The notes: a model not told the origin generated them from the sequence alone. Counted from the first letter of the stretch, positions 44,203 through 56,099 are shown. The stretch is DNA of 64,000 bases from Anastatus disparis (GCA_017163975.1 JAFFSR010000017.1:1488001-1552000); one strand, 5' to 3'. Translations and numbers: made by a program.

Positions 44203-44815
44203 ATCACGTGCCAAGCATGCCGGTCTGTTATCTGTTATAGACCCCCCATTCTTATCTATTATAAACCGCATATAAGAGAATCCTGGCGTTACTGTTATTG
44301 TTGTTTTCGTTTTAGAGTTTTCATCTTCTGATTTTGTAGTGCTCATTATCCCAGGATCGTATCCTAATATTTTACCAATTTTTTTACCTTTTGTTAAATA
44401 ATGTGCTGACCCGCAGCTCATATCACACACAGTTTTAAGTTCATAATATCCAAAAGCTTAGGACGAGCGTGTAAAATTTGAATGATTACGCATGTTAGAG
44501 CTAATATTATTTATACTTTTAACTAATTGTTCTACATTTTCATCATTACCGTACGGTATTTCGTGTATATCGATTGTATATAGCTTGGTGGTTGCTTTTT
44601 CTAAATCATTTTCAGTATGGAAAAAATTCAATTTTGTTTCTTTAGTTTTGTGTGAAAAACGTGGAATAGTACAGGGTATATGAATCTCTACAAGACCAAC
44701 ACACCAGTCACCGTAAAGCCGCATTTCATGAGGTTGTTGCGTGGTAAAACAAGTAGTTGTACTATCGGAAAATATCTCATGCTACTGTTACTGGGTAACA
44801 CAAGATAAAATTCAT
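44203..44815 (-). pseudogene. Polinton 2 minor capsid protein, N-terminal part
   Basis: The ATG at 44815 starts an N-terminal block with two frameshifts (44720-44810). It then reads MRLYGDWCVGLVEIHIP, a linker with YTIDIHEIPYGNDENVEQL, and after a stop near 44458 a segment ending at the inserted element with RPACLARDI. The LYGDWCVGLVEI block is typical of the N-terminus of this Polinton minor capsid family. The rest of the gene is at 38238-38507. Confidence 0.75.
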
Positions 44816-44839
44816 AAGTACTCATATTGCAACGAGCTT

Positions 44840-45935
44840 GGATTCGAAAATCCACGAATTAAATTTCTCGGGGTATCCTATCCACTTTACAAGGACTTTT
44901 TTTCTTGCCTTGACCTCTAGAACGTATAATACGTTCAATTTTATAAGTTTTTGTTTCCATACGATTTTTACCTACTAAAGTCAATTCTTCGGTATAAAAA
45001 AACCCTTGAATTTTTTCTTCTGCCAAATCAATAAATTTATATGTGCAAATATCTTGACGTTTAGAAACTCATGAAATTTTGAAAATTTCTTCACTCTAAC
45101 CGTGAACATAACCTTATTTAAAAACATGCTTCGCACGACTGATACGCACAGTCACCAATCTTGTATATAGCAGGTTTCAATTGACGTGCTTTTCTGTTTT
45201 TTTGATAATTGCGTTTCCATGGATGTTCCAAATTTCCACGCATTGTATTGCATTGTATATAGTAACAGAAGCCGGTATCATTTTTATACTACTATGAGGT
45301 GTATGATTATAACTTCGTACTAGGTCCTGTAATATATCTATATATCTGTATGAGTTTCTGTATGTAAAATATCGCCATAAACGTTCTTTTAAAGTTCTAT
45401 TAAAGCGCTCAACAACAGCAGCCTTAACATCTGGAGAAGGAACGATACCAAATAAAATGCCTTTGGTTTTTAAAAATTTTTGAAAAGCGCTACCTACAAA
45501 TTCTTTACCACGGTCAGTTTGTAAGAATACAGGTATTCGGCCCTTTGCTGGAGACGAAATTTCAATGAAAGCTTTTACGACTCCCTGAGCGGCTTTATCC
45601 TTCATGGGTTGAACAAAAGCAAATTTACTAAATACATTTATAGCCACTAATAAGTACGAGTACCCATCATTATAATTTTTTAAAGTTTGTACATCTTCTA
45701 CGTCTAATTCCCAAACTGCATCTATCATGTATACATTATAATGTAGGTGAGGAAATTTTTTTCTTATTGGCTTATAAAGGGTATATGCATCTTGATTACT
45801 CAACCATTCTAAAATACGTTTAGGCGAGTCACTTTTGTTTAAACGCAAAAGTTTTCGTGCACCACAAAAGCCAGCTTCGTGAGGTGGGTTAAAATATTGT
45901 TTTTCATGCTTTTTACTAATTGCACTGTTATAAAT
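44840..45935 (-). pseudogene. Polinton 2 retrovirus-type integrase
   Basis: Catalyses element insertion. The main frame (45848-45177, opening upstream to about 45935) has an N-terminal YFNPPHEAGFCGARKLL block and a DDE core. The core Asp residues are in WELDVED and LQTDRGKEF, and the Glu is in VVERFNRTLKERLW, about 35 residues after the second Asp. A C-terminal chromodomain-like part (to about 44840; FYTEELTLV, then YKIERIIRSRGQGKK) follows after several frameshifts. The core itself is open for 223 codons with all three acidic residues. It overlaps the end of the upstream gene slightly. Confidence 0.85.
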
Positions 45936-46788
45936 TCATAGAAAACCAACCCTTTTGCTGTTGTTGCTGCGGGGTAATCAAATTGTTCTGCAATATTTTA
46001 CTTTTTTCTTTCACTTTTTCCTTTGCGCGAGATGATATTTTACGTTTTTTCGCTTTACCACCATTCGAACTTTCTATTTCGCTATCGGAGCTGCTTGGTA
46101 AAAACGCTGTTTGCGGTGTCATATTATCTCTCAAAATAGATTCAACTAATTCAACTCTCCAGTAATATTTATTTCCTAAGATTGCGCGTGGCGCGTTAGA
46201 TGCGCACAAAATATTTGCAAAATGTGCCCTACCGATAACGTTAAAATTTTTTCTATTTCTTAATGTGTCATTAACCAGATCCATGATACTCGAATAATAT
46301 ATGACATTACCATCTACAGTAACGATTCCATTTTTATTCCAAGTTAAACGATCGCATAAGTGAATTTTTAAATAACTTATTAATTGAGCTGCTTTACCTA
46401 TATATGTTTTTGGGACGTGTGCTAAAATAGACGAATCAGACATTTGAACATCGTATTTTGTGAAAGTTGTATTCGGAAAATCATCTGCTTTCACTCTAGT
46501 ATTTTTTATGAAAAATAAAAATCTCTGTAACAATTGTAAAAAGTTTTTCCATTTTTCACGGTCGTCTGGAAAATTGTCAGATGTTAAAACATTGCTCATT
46601 TCTTCATCGAGACGTGAAAATTCATCTCCTGGTGTCTGGATGCTTTTAAGTGTTTCCAAATGTTTTAAGCCTTCTTTACTTTCTTGACCATCTTTTGCGT
46701 TAGTCTGCGCTTCGTCAACATAATCCAAACTGTCTTGTGGAACTATAAGCATTTTCCGAGCACGTTCCATTATGTGAAATAGCGTCAC
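45928..46788 (-). CDS. Conserved Polinton structural-type protein
   Basis: An open frame of 286 codons from the ATG at 46788, the longest undamaged gene in the window. The N-terminal half has MERARKMLIVPQDSLDYVD, then TPGDEFSRLDEEMSNVL and DDREKWKNFLQLLQRFLF (helical, possibly a coil). The C-terminal half has GIVTVDGNVIYYSSIMDLV and ANILCASNAPRAILGN. The end is basic and has a short poly-Gln (QQQQQ). Related proteins lie next to the integrase in many Polintons; the role is unknown. The frame overlaps the integrase by a few codons. Confidence 0.7.
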   Translation of the reverse strand: MTLFHIMERARKMLIVPQDSLDYVDEAQTNAKDGQESKEGLKHLETLKSIQTPGDEFSRLDEEMSNVLTSDNFPDDREKWKNFLQLLQRFLFFIKNTRVKADDFPNTTFTKYDVQMSDSSILAHVPKTYIGKAAQLISYLKIHLCDRLTWNKNGIVTVDGNVIYYSSIMDLVNDTLRNRKNFNVIGRAHFANILCASNAPRAILGNKYYWRVELVESILRDNMTPQTAFLPSSSDSEIESSNGGKAKKRKISSRAKEKVKEKSKILQNNLITPQQQQQKGWFSMNL

Positions 46789-46799
46789 TGTTTAGAAAA

Positions 46800-48960
46800 A
46801 AAAGGTTATTTCACAGCAACCGGAAACTTATCATATATAATAAATAAAATTTAAAAAGTTTCTACTGATCTACCATATCTTGTGTCTTTCAAAAATTATG
46901 TTTCCTGTGTGTACTTTTTCGTTCACATTCTGTCTTAAAAGCCTTCCACTTCAAACACACTTAAAATACTTAAAAACACATATGTTTTTCAATCTGTTTC
47001 TTTTATATTTATTTTAGTTTTTTTTTTTTAAATTCAGTAATGTTTCAAGATGTTTTTAAACGAACAGATGTATATGGGTAATTCTTTCATACTTTTAAAA
47101 ATCATGTTACTGCGTCATTTCTCCTAAATATGAGATAGCACATCTTGTTAGCAAATGTTCACTGATTTATGGAGTTATTACAAACTAATTTTGTTATACT
47201 TTTAATGATAATTAGACGTGTCATTTTATGGCGGATGGGGAAAAGAGGTTTTTTTTTTGAAATTTAAATGTTACCAGGCCATGTAAAATGATAAATTACC
47301 GCTATAAAAAAAATGACTACTGCTTTTTTGATTTGAAATTCACACCAAAGCTTTATCTATACACATACTTTTGGAAAATCAAGAGCATGGGTGTGTGCCT
47401 GTTAACAAAAGTACTTTCTGAAAGGTTATTAAAATGTTACCAAAAATTTATATATTTTACTTTTTTCTGGAAAATACGATGCTGTAAAAAAGACTATTCA
47501 GCGGTGACATTTTAAACTACATCAAAAGGTAATATTTAGAATCACAAAGAGAAATTTTTTTATTAGGAACGTGTGCCTAGTGTAGATAAAGTTCTTTGTT
47601 CGTTTGAAATTATACTTAAAAAACGTGACTCACTTTTGAAAATAGGTTTTTATCCACTAATATGAAAACCTAAGCTTTGATTCACCTTTTCTCTGTTGTG
47701 AACTTTGTAATTTACTATTTTATAATACTCAATGTAATCTTTAAGTTGCTTTTGAAGTATTATTTCGAGTATTCTGGAAATCATTAAATTTTTCCCGGCT
47801 ATTAAATTTTCCAAATTTACATCGATTACCTAGTTTCTATCAATGTTTTAATTCTAAAGAGTTTAAACTTTAAAAAGCTCAGTTTTAGTATGTATTTAAT
47901 AGCTTACACCTAGAACGTTGAGTTGAATCATCACTGAAGTTTCTAGATTTTAAATTTAAAATTTTTAGATTTAATGTTTATTAAATAAACTAAAATATTT
48001 GGTTAAAAGGAATATAAGTATTTTTATTCGAAAACATAAACTACACAAATCCATGTCAAATTTCATACCCTAAGATTGACAATTTTAGCAAAAATAAATT
48101 GATATTCCACTCACTTATGATTTGTAATCAGGAATCCCAAAAGCCATTGGGTAACTAATATCACTCAATTTTAATACCCGAATCGCCAAAAATGAATTTT
48201 CCAAAAAAATTGGCATTTCTGGCATATTTTATTTATTACAAAAAATTTTGTAATTATTAATGTAAATTGCGTATTTAAATATTTTCTGTAACATATTAAA
48301 CATGTAAAAATGAAAAAGCTCAATAGAAAATGATCTATTATAGCCCAAAATACTTAAAAACTGATCTGAGATATGTAAAATATTATACCTGGGTGTGATA
48401 ATAATGAATATATTTAAATGTCTTATATTAAAAAAAGCTATCTTCAAAAGTGAGTAATGCGATTTTTTCTTTTATTATCATTTTAATATATCAACATTTA
48501 AAAAAAATAAATTTGATACATGTGTCTTCAATTTTTTTTAATTTATTGAAAGTAAATTTTAACACTATGAAAAATTTACTCGAAAATCTGTCTTTTGATG
48601 TTTGTTAAAAAGACTACCCTTAAAAGTGAGTAACACGATTTTTTTTTTCATTATAATACGTCAACATTCAGAGAAAATTAGTTTTATACGTGTGCCTGTA
48701 TTTTTTTTTTTTTAATTTGTTGCAGGTGAAATTTTAACATTATGAAAGATTTACCCATATATTATACTGTAAAAGTACAGGAAATAGGTAACGTTAAAAA
48801 GTTTTTATATTTCCTGTATACACTTATGGTTTTTCGTTCACATTCTGTCTTAACATCCAGCCATTTAAAGCACTTAAAACACTTATGTTTTTGAATCTGT
48901 TCCTTTTCTGATTTATTTTAGTTTTTTAAAGTAGTGAAAAGCAGGTGATTATATTATTTT
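46800..48960. other. No gene; direct repeats and a 175-bp tandem pair
   Basis: Segments at 46905-47040 and 48822-48945 are direct repeats (both contain GTTCACATTCTGTCTTAA and AATCTGTT). Around 48440-48790 a 175-bp unit with AAAAGTGAGTAA is present twice. A reversed copy of that word lies near 47630. These could be remnants of an element bounded by direct repeats. No coding region seen. Confidence 0.5.
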
Positions 48961-48984
48961 TTTTAAATAGCAAACATAAACAAA

Positions 48985-49290
48985 TCCAGTAAGGGAGTGA
49001 TCAATAACGGTAAAAAACCGCCTCCGCTTTGTAATATCAGACGCTTTTTCTTTTTCCAATAAAAAGTTTTTTTTATTTTTTTATCCTTTACACTTGTCAC
49101 GGCTTTGTCAGCGAGTTTTCTTAAAATATTTTTATATTTCAACAGCTGTTTTTTATTTTTATTTTTTAAAATAATACTACCCTTTAATGTATTTAGAGCA
49201 CATTCACATATACACCTTATAAGATTTTTATCTGCAGCGTGTACAAGAGCGTCTCGTTCCTTTGACGCTGCGTGACAAAGTGCGTGTAGA
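48985..49290 (-). pseudogene. Polinton-type small protein fragment
   Basis: The minus-strand translation has CHAASKERDALVHAADKNLI, then CICECALNTLKGSIILKN, a Lys-rich segment and LADKAVTSVKDKK, ending SGGGFLPLLITPLL. This profile is common in small Polinton/adintovirus-type proteins of unknown role. There is no clear start codon. It may belong to Polinton 2 or to a third element. Confidence 0.55.
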
Positions 49291-49329
49291 AATGCAATGC
49301 ACTATTTCGTAAAATGTTTGGGTAGTTTT

Positions 49330-50026
49330 ATATTTTCAAAGCACCCACAACTATTTTTTTTTTTAAGTGTTAGTGGGGCTCGATTGATTCAATTATATGA
49401 ATCAATCGATGATGTATTAGCTGTAACTGCAATTTTATGAAAATTTATACCAAAATTTTAAAAATAATTGATTTAAAAATGATGTAATAAAAATTATTCA
49501 TATAAATTAATTTTTAAATTAAAATTATTAATTATGATAAAGAGGAAAAAAAGGATAACTGCAGGTATATTAAAGAAAAAAAGACATGTTTTATTACAGA
49601 ATTTATTGACACAACCATTTAAAAATTTTATTACATTTGTTTTTACAGATAATGTCTTCATATGGTCCGTCGACCCACTAGTACGTGATTTATAATTAAG
49701 CATTTTAACACCCACCATTTTACGAATTGGAGAAGATTACTGCAATTCTGATGACTAAAATACTTTTAAAAACGCGTATTTAAAAGTACGATTATACTTT
49801 CAGTTACGCATCTTTTAAAAATATTGCAGTTATCAAATCTACTATGATTTTAACCAATTTATAAATTGGAGTGCATTAAAAATGCTTGAACTTAAATCGT
49901 GTACCAGCGCGTAAACGCTATAAACTACTAACATAATTATTTACATTAATATTTGTTCGCAATGGATTTTACAGTATACTGATTCGGTAATAATACACAA
50001 CTATGCGTATGTATATAAGACTATAT
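49330..50026. other. No gene seen
   Basis: AT-rich. A 74-codon minus-strand frame (49494-49718) has no recognisable features. A short inverted word (TCGATTGATTCA / TGAATCAATCGA) lies at 49381-49410. Confidence 0.45.
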
Positions 50027-51870
50027 CCTACACAGCATGGAAGATTTCACTGAAATATTTTGAATTATTTCACTGGAATATTTCAATGGAACCTTCCATG
50101 CAGATTATTAGAAGTCTCCACGGAATATTTCAAAATATTCCACTGGAATCTTCCATTGAAAGCTTCCAGGAATATTTCAGGAATATTTCAAAGGAATGTT
50201 CAGAAACTTTTTCGAAATATTTCATGAAATATTCCCAGAAGGTTTCTGAAATATTTCATGAAATATTCCATGTAATGTTTATGAAATATTCCAGTGAAAT
50301 TTTTCATGGAAGATTCCAGGAAGATTCCATGAACATTTCGCTGTAAGATTCCGATAAACTTTAAAATCGTATAGCAGAATATTACATAAATCTTCCAGAA
50401 ATATTCCATGAAATATTCTACAGAGAGATTTAAGTAATCTTCCAGTGAAATATTTTATGAAGAATTTCAGAAAGATTCCATAAACATTTCACTGGGAGAT
50501 ACCAAAAAACTTTAAAATCGCACAGCGGAATATTACATAAATCCTCTATAAATATTCCACGAAATATTTCATAGAAAGATTTAAGTAATCTTCCAGTGGA
50601 ATATTTTATGAAAGATTTTAGAAAGATTCCATAAACATTTCACTGGAAGATTCCAAAAAACTTTTAAATCGTACAGCGGAATATTACATAAATCTTCCAT
50701 AAATATTCCACGAAATATTTCACACAAAGATTACAGTAATCTTCCGGTGGAATATTTCATGAAAGATTTAAGGAAGATTCCATAAACATTTCGCTGTAAG
50801 ATTCCGATAAACTTTAAAATCGTAGAGCGAAATATTACATAAATCTTCCAGAAATATTCCACGAAATATTTCACAGAAAGATTTAAGTAATCTTTCAGTG
50901 GAATATCGCATGGAAAATTCTAGAATAACTCCATGGAGTTTACGTTGGAAGGTAGCGCGGAACGTTACGGGAGGTTTCCAGTGACGCCGATAAGGGGATG
51001 TTTGTTAAATGGGAGTTTTATCCCCAAGCGGTTGAAAGATACCTCACTTACTTTAAAAGCGAAAGGGTATCAGCACTTTGATGTGCACAGTCGAAACGAA
51101 TATTTAAATGCGATTTTATAACTAAATGTTTATGTATACGTATATGTATTCATGTATAAGTGTAATGTGTTATTATATAATATATATACTATCGCCTCAC
51201 AGCATTTCACATTTTCCAAAAATCTTCCAGGAACATTTCATGAAAAATGAAAGATTACCCAAACCTTCCATTTTTATATTCTTCAAATCTCTCAAGAGTA
51301 TTCCATGGATTATTTCAATGTAGGAAGAATGAAAGACATACGAATATTACAGGAATATTTCACGGAAGATTCCTGAAATATTCCAAATCTTCCGTGCCAA
51401 TATTCTGCGAATCTTCCATAAATATTCCACGGAATATTTTACGATAGATTTCTAAAATCTTCCAGAAATATTTCATGGAATATTTCATAAAAAATTCTTT
51501 AAATCTTTCGTGCATATTCCATAAAAGATTCTTTAGATCTTTCGTTTATATTCCATGAAAGGTTCATAAAATGTTTTAAATCTACCGTTTCCATATTCCG
51601 GAAATTTTCAACGAATGTTCCAACGGAATATTTCATGAACTATTCCTGCAAGATTCCTGAAATATTTCAATAAAAGATTTGAGACGTCCTAGATCTTCCA
51701 ATGAAATATTCTTAGAATCATCCAGCAATATTCCATGGAATATTCCAATGTAGAAAGAATCAAGGACATACGAATATTACAAGAATATTCCTTGGAAGAT
51801 TCCTAAAATATTTCAAATCTCCGCTGTCTATGTTCCAGGAAGCTTCCATAAATATTTTATGCTGTGTGGG
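50027..51870. mobile_element. Transposon with ACACAGCAT ends and self-similar interior
   Basis: Left end CCTACACAGCATGG (50028-50040), right end ATGCTGTGTGGG (51859-51870), inverted. Nearly the whole interior is diverged copies of short palindromic words such as GAAATATTTC, GGAATATTCC and TTCCATGAAATATTTC on both strands. A longer unit of about 170 bases (GATTCCATAAACATTTC then TCGTACAGCGGAATATTACA) recurs around 50320-50900. A second member starts at 62922. No transposase. Target duplication not clear. Confidence 0.7.
50935..51125 (+). other. GC-richer unique island inside the repetitive element
   Basis: This 190-base segment lacks the palindromic words and is open for 62 codons (GSAERYGRFPVTPIRGCLLN, ending NEYLNAIL). 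I do not recognise the product. It could be captured host sequence or the last trace of an element gene. Confidence 0.4.
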
Positions 51871-52011
51871 TTATTTATTATCATTTATACATTATTTAAA
51901 TGGAGATACTGCGAATAACCATAAATAACTGTAAATAAATTGAAGAATACAATCATTAAAAATAATTCAAAATAATTTTGATTTTAATTCTTTTTACAAC
52001 AAACTTTTTTT

Positions 52012-53012
52012 AATATATATATATATATATATTGAACATTTCAAACCAACTGGAAGAGCAGAAAAATAAAAATCTCTGAAACTCTGGGAATATATCCTGC
52101 CTGTTACTCAAAATGTGTAAAAAAATTTTCAAGGATTTAGATTGGGAGGATCAAGAGCCATAGATTCTTGAAATTTTGAAATTTTTCAAAATTCTTGGAA
52201 AAGTCCCAACTTGATCATTTTTTTTCCTGAAAATCCTAATATTTTAGAGAGAAATTCATGATAATACTTCTTGTTGTTAATGAAAAGCAGAGTTAGCATG
52301 ATTCTTTACACACCTGAATTTTGAAGTTTTCTATTGGTTCTTATATGTATTACATGGTAATTGAAATTACTCATTGCTCCCCATTTCAGAAATTTCTTTT
52401 CGCGGGCTTATTTTCCTCTATTTTACGTAAACTTTGAAATGAATTTTTGATCGTGTAAGTCAGAGCCATCAATAAGGAGTTAAAACAGTTTAAAATATAT
52501 ATTATCATGTATGATTAATTTTTATATTGAAAATATATATTTTAAACTGTTATAACTCCTTATTGATGGCTCTTTCTTACACAGTAAAAAATTTATTTTT
52601 AAGTTGATAAAAAATAGAAGGAAATAAGCCCTCGAAAAGCAATTTCTGAAGTAGCAGACAATGAGTAATTTCAATTAACATGTAATACATGTAAGAACCA
52701 ATAGAAAACTTCAAAATTTAGCTCTGTAAAAAATAATGCTAACTCTCCTCTTTATCTAGAACAAGAAGAATTCTCATAAATTTCTCTCTAAAACATCAAG
52801 ATTTTCAGAAAAAAAATCATAAAGTTGGTACTTTTCCAAAAATTTTGTAAATTTCCAAATTTCAAGGATCTATGGCTATTGATCCTTCAAATTCAAATCC
52901 TTGAATATTTTTTTACACATTTTGAGTAGCAGACAGAATATATTCTTAGAGTTTCAGCGATTTTTATTTTTTTGCTCTTCCAGTTGGTGTAAAATGTCCC
53001 ATATATATATGG
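52012..53012. mobile_element. 1-kb near-perfect palindrome, relative of the 6.9-kb foldback
   Basis: The left half (52012-52520) and right half (52500-53012) are inverted copies meeting near TTAAAACAGTTTAAAATATA. Tips carry TATATATATTGAACATTTCA and its partner. The arm sequence matches 6922-7440. There is essentially no unique centre, so it would form a long hairpin RNA. Confidence 0.8.
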
Positions 53013-54130
53013 GTCAATCCACGTCAAACGGATAATGGCTCTGTCCAAAATTGTAGATCACTAAAAAAGTCGTGCATGGGCTCAAAATTTTCGTCTTACA
53101 CTTTACTTTCTTTTGCAATGTGGCGATTTTGAAAAATCCAAAATGGCGGCCTTAATATGGCGACACAAACCTAGAAATTTCATAAAAAATTTTCAAAAAT
53201 TAATTTTAATTCATTCAAATCTGATTCTACATATCTTTTATATTAGAAATCAATTTAGCGTTCGATTTTACATGAGAATATAGTATTGTACTCGAGGTAA
53301 AAAAAATTTTACATTATCATCTGAAGGTCATATCGCGATACAATAGTTATTTCTCGAATTAATCATTGATAAACGTTGATTAGTAAGAAAATGAAGATAC
53401 TGATAGGTAACTCGAGTCACTGAATCCAAATCTGATATCCGCTTAACCCTACCAGTCTCCATCAAGGTCATTTGAAGGTCAAATTTGATAAGATTTAGAC
53501 ATCTATAAGTTTTACGTGATGCTGGATCCGAATCCGAGACCTGTTGGAGTGTCAAACGACGTAATTACAGAAAAATTCGTTTCTAACTGTGGTTTCTTGA
53601 AGAACAAAAATTTTCTTTTAGTCAATATTTGATTAATTTTTACGTAATTACGTCGTTTGACACTCCAACAGACCCCGGTTTCGGATTCAGCGACACGTAA
53701 AACTTGAAGGTGTCCTAATGTTATCAAATAATAAAAGATATTCGCGATTTGACCTTCAAATGACTTTCATACAGATCTTGTAAGGTTAAGCAGACATCAG
53801 ATTTAAATTCAGTAACTCGAGTTAACTATCAGTATCTTCATTTTCTCACTAATCAACATTAATCAATAAGTAATATGAGAAATAACTATTATTTCCCGAT
53901 ATGACCTTCCGATAACATTGTAAATTTTTTTTTACCTCGAGTGCAATACTATATTCCTATGTAAAATTGAACGCTAAATTGATTTCTGATGTAAAAAATA
54001 TGTAGGATCTGATTTGAATAATTAAAATCAATTTTTGAAAATTTTTTATGATATCTCTAGGTTTGAGCCGCCATATTGGAGCCGCTATTTTGGATTTTTT
54101 AAAATCACCACATTGCAAAAGGAAGTAGAG

Positions 54131-55966
54131 CGAGGGGCTATTCACTTTAAAAAAAGTGTCAAAATGATTACAGATTTCATATGATTTCAAATGATTTCAA
54201 AATGATTTCAAATGATTTCAAAATGATTTCAGAAATATATTTTTATACTTGTAATTTCAAACATTTTCAAAACAGCCTATGGTAGGCAGTGATTTCAAAT
54301 GATTTCAAGCAAATTTTCTATGATTTCAAATAATTTCAAGCAAATTTTTCATGATTTCAAATAATACCGAAATCATTCCAAGATAATTAAAATTAATATT
54401 TATGAACGTTAAGCTTACTTTAAATTATAATCCCTAAATCGTCATTATTGAATCATATAAAAATTAAAATAATACCTATATTTTAACACCACAAAAATAA
54501 AATAAAAAAACAAAGAAATTGCATAATTCAAACAAAAACTTTTTATCACTTTAGTAAATAAAAAGACCAACAATGTGTTCAATAATAAAATTATTCTAGA
54601 TTTGTACTTACATTGGCTATGTGCATAGCAGAAAACACAAAGTTAAACTGAACTGACAGTTGTCAAACAAATGAGTATGGACAAATTATAAACACGCATC
54701 AACATGCACACTATATAAATCTATTTTCGACGACCGACTATAGCATAACTTTTGTTTTTAACTGAATGTTGTATACCTTGCTTGAATTTCAGGCTTGAAC
54801 TTATAATCGACACTCAATCCTTAAGAAGGGGCCGAACTATCTGTCTTTGTCTAATAGCGTTTTTCATCATTTATGTAAACACTATCCGGTATAACAAGAA
54901 AAAAATAGCAGCCCCCGTTAGATATTAGTATAATAAGTAAATTTTGTAATAACAACCAAATTTTTTACCGCATAGTTTTTGACTAATTAGAGACCTACTA
55001 GCAATCTAGAATATAAACTATCTTTTTTTGGTAGGTCTCTAATTATTCAAAAACTACACAGTGAAAAAATTTGGTTGTTATTACAAAATTTACTTATTAT
55101 ACTAATATCTAGCGGGGGCTGCTATTTTTTTCTTGTTATACCGGACAGTGTTTACATAAATGATGAAAAACGCTATTAGACAAAGACAGATAGTTCGGAC
55201 CCTTCTTAAATAGGACATTTTATTCTTATTTTTTTTATGATGAGGGAGTAAGATAAAATAATATTTGAAAACTAAGTGTCGCCTATGAATTCTAGTTTTA
55301 GTTATAATGTTTGTATAACATAAAATTAAATTTTTTAAACATAAAGTTAGTTTAAAAAATTGACCAACATAAGAGCTATGATCGAAAAACTTACCAACCG
55401 TGTGTGACAGATACAAAGAGAGAAATTCAAACATAAGTAAATAATGCTTATTTACTTATTTATAGATCTTATTTAAATTTTTTGTTAGTATTTCTTTTTT
55501 TCATTTTCCACATATATTCTTTTTTATTTGTTTTGATATAAATTATCTTTTACATAAAAATTTTTTGTGCGATGCGTTTTGCTTATGATTAAAATCATTC
55601 ATTTTTTTTCAATTCCAGAAAAAAATTCTTATAAATATTTATATATTATTTATCGATATTATTCCCCAAAAATCAAAAATTATTTTATTTATCAGAGCAG
55701 CTCATATTAATCTGGTATTTAAATAATATTTAGTATTATATTTCTGGTAATATTTTAAATTGTAAACTAAATACAAAAATATTCATTGATTTCAATGATT
55801 TCAATTTGAATAGTTTTGATTTCGGTAATCATATTGTGCACATAAAATTTAATAAAATATTTCAATGATTTCAAATGATTTCAATGATTTCAAATGATTT
55901 CAATAATGATTTCAAATGATTTCATCTGAAGGTGGTCAATGATTTCTTATAGCGAATAGCCCCTCG
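54131..55966. mobile_element. Element with 13-bp TIR and 8-bp target duplication
   Basis: Ends CGAGGGGCTATTC (54131-54143) and GAATAGCCCCTCG (55954-55966), flanked by AAGTAGAG (54123-54130 and 55967-55974). An 8-bp duplication is typical of hAT and some other DNA transposons; the family is not assigned. Near both ends are direct arrays of TGATTTCAAA words (54150-54360, 55790-55925). No transposase. A TTAA MITE is nested at 54825-55205. Confidence 0.85.
54825..55205. mobile_element. Palindromic MITE with TTAA target, copy 1
   Basis: Flanked by TTAA (54821-54824, 55206-55209). Ends GAAGGGGCCGAACTATCTG. Two arms of about 180 bp meet near 55010 (GGTAGGTCTCTAATTA). Nearly identical to 61636-62016. 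piggyBac-like by target only. Confidence 0.9.
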
Positions 55967-56062
55967 AAGTAGAGTGTAAGACGGAAAATTTGAGCTTATA
56001 TACGATTTTTTTGGTGATCTACAATTTTGGACAGAGCCATTATCCATTTGACGTGGATTGAC

Positions 56063-56099
<37 letters not shown>

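Larger units (their letters stand above)
35181..46788 (-). mobile_element. Polinton 2 relic, different lineage, with 5.7-kb nested element
   Basis: Minus-strand gene order from right to left: conserved structural-type protein, integrase, minor capsid, pX-like protein, F54H12.2-type major capsid, small conserved protein, acidic ORF, protease. DNA polymerase B and packaging ATPase were not seen. A TA-flanked element (38510-44199) splits the minor capsid gene, so the actual Polinton content is about 6 kb. Genes carry several stops and frameshifts. Limits are set by genes, because no terminal repeats were recognised. Confidence 0.8.
53013..56072. mobile_element. Giant palindromic element (GGGTCAATCCACGTC ends), with nested inserts
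   Basis: Starts GGGTCAATCCACGTCAAACG (53021) and ends at the complement near 56067. The first half (to about 53600) pairs with 53610-54130 plus 55967-56072, centred near 53600. Shared landmarks are AAAATGGCGGC and GACACTCCAACAG. The right arm is split by the 1.84-kb element at 54131-55966. No protein gene. Confidence 0.75.

Noticed and set aside
50086..50409. Overlapping frames on both strands rich in Phe, Ile and Ser
   Set aside because: Translation of palindromic GAAATATTTC words, hence open on both strands.
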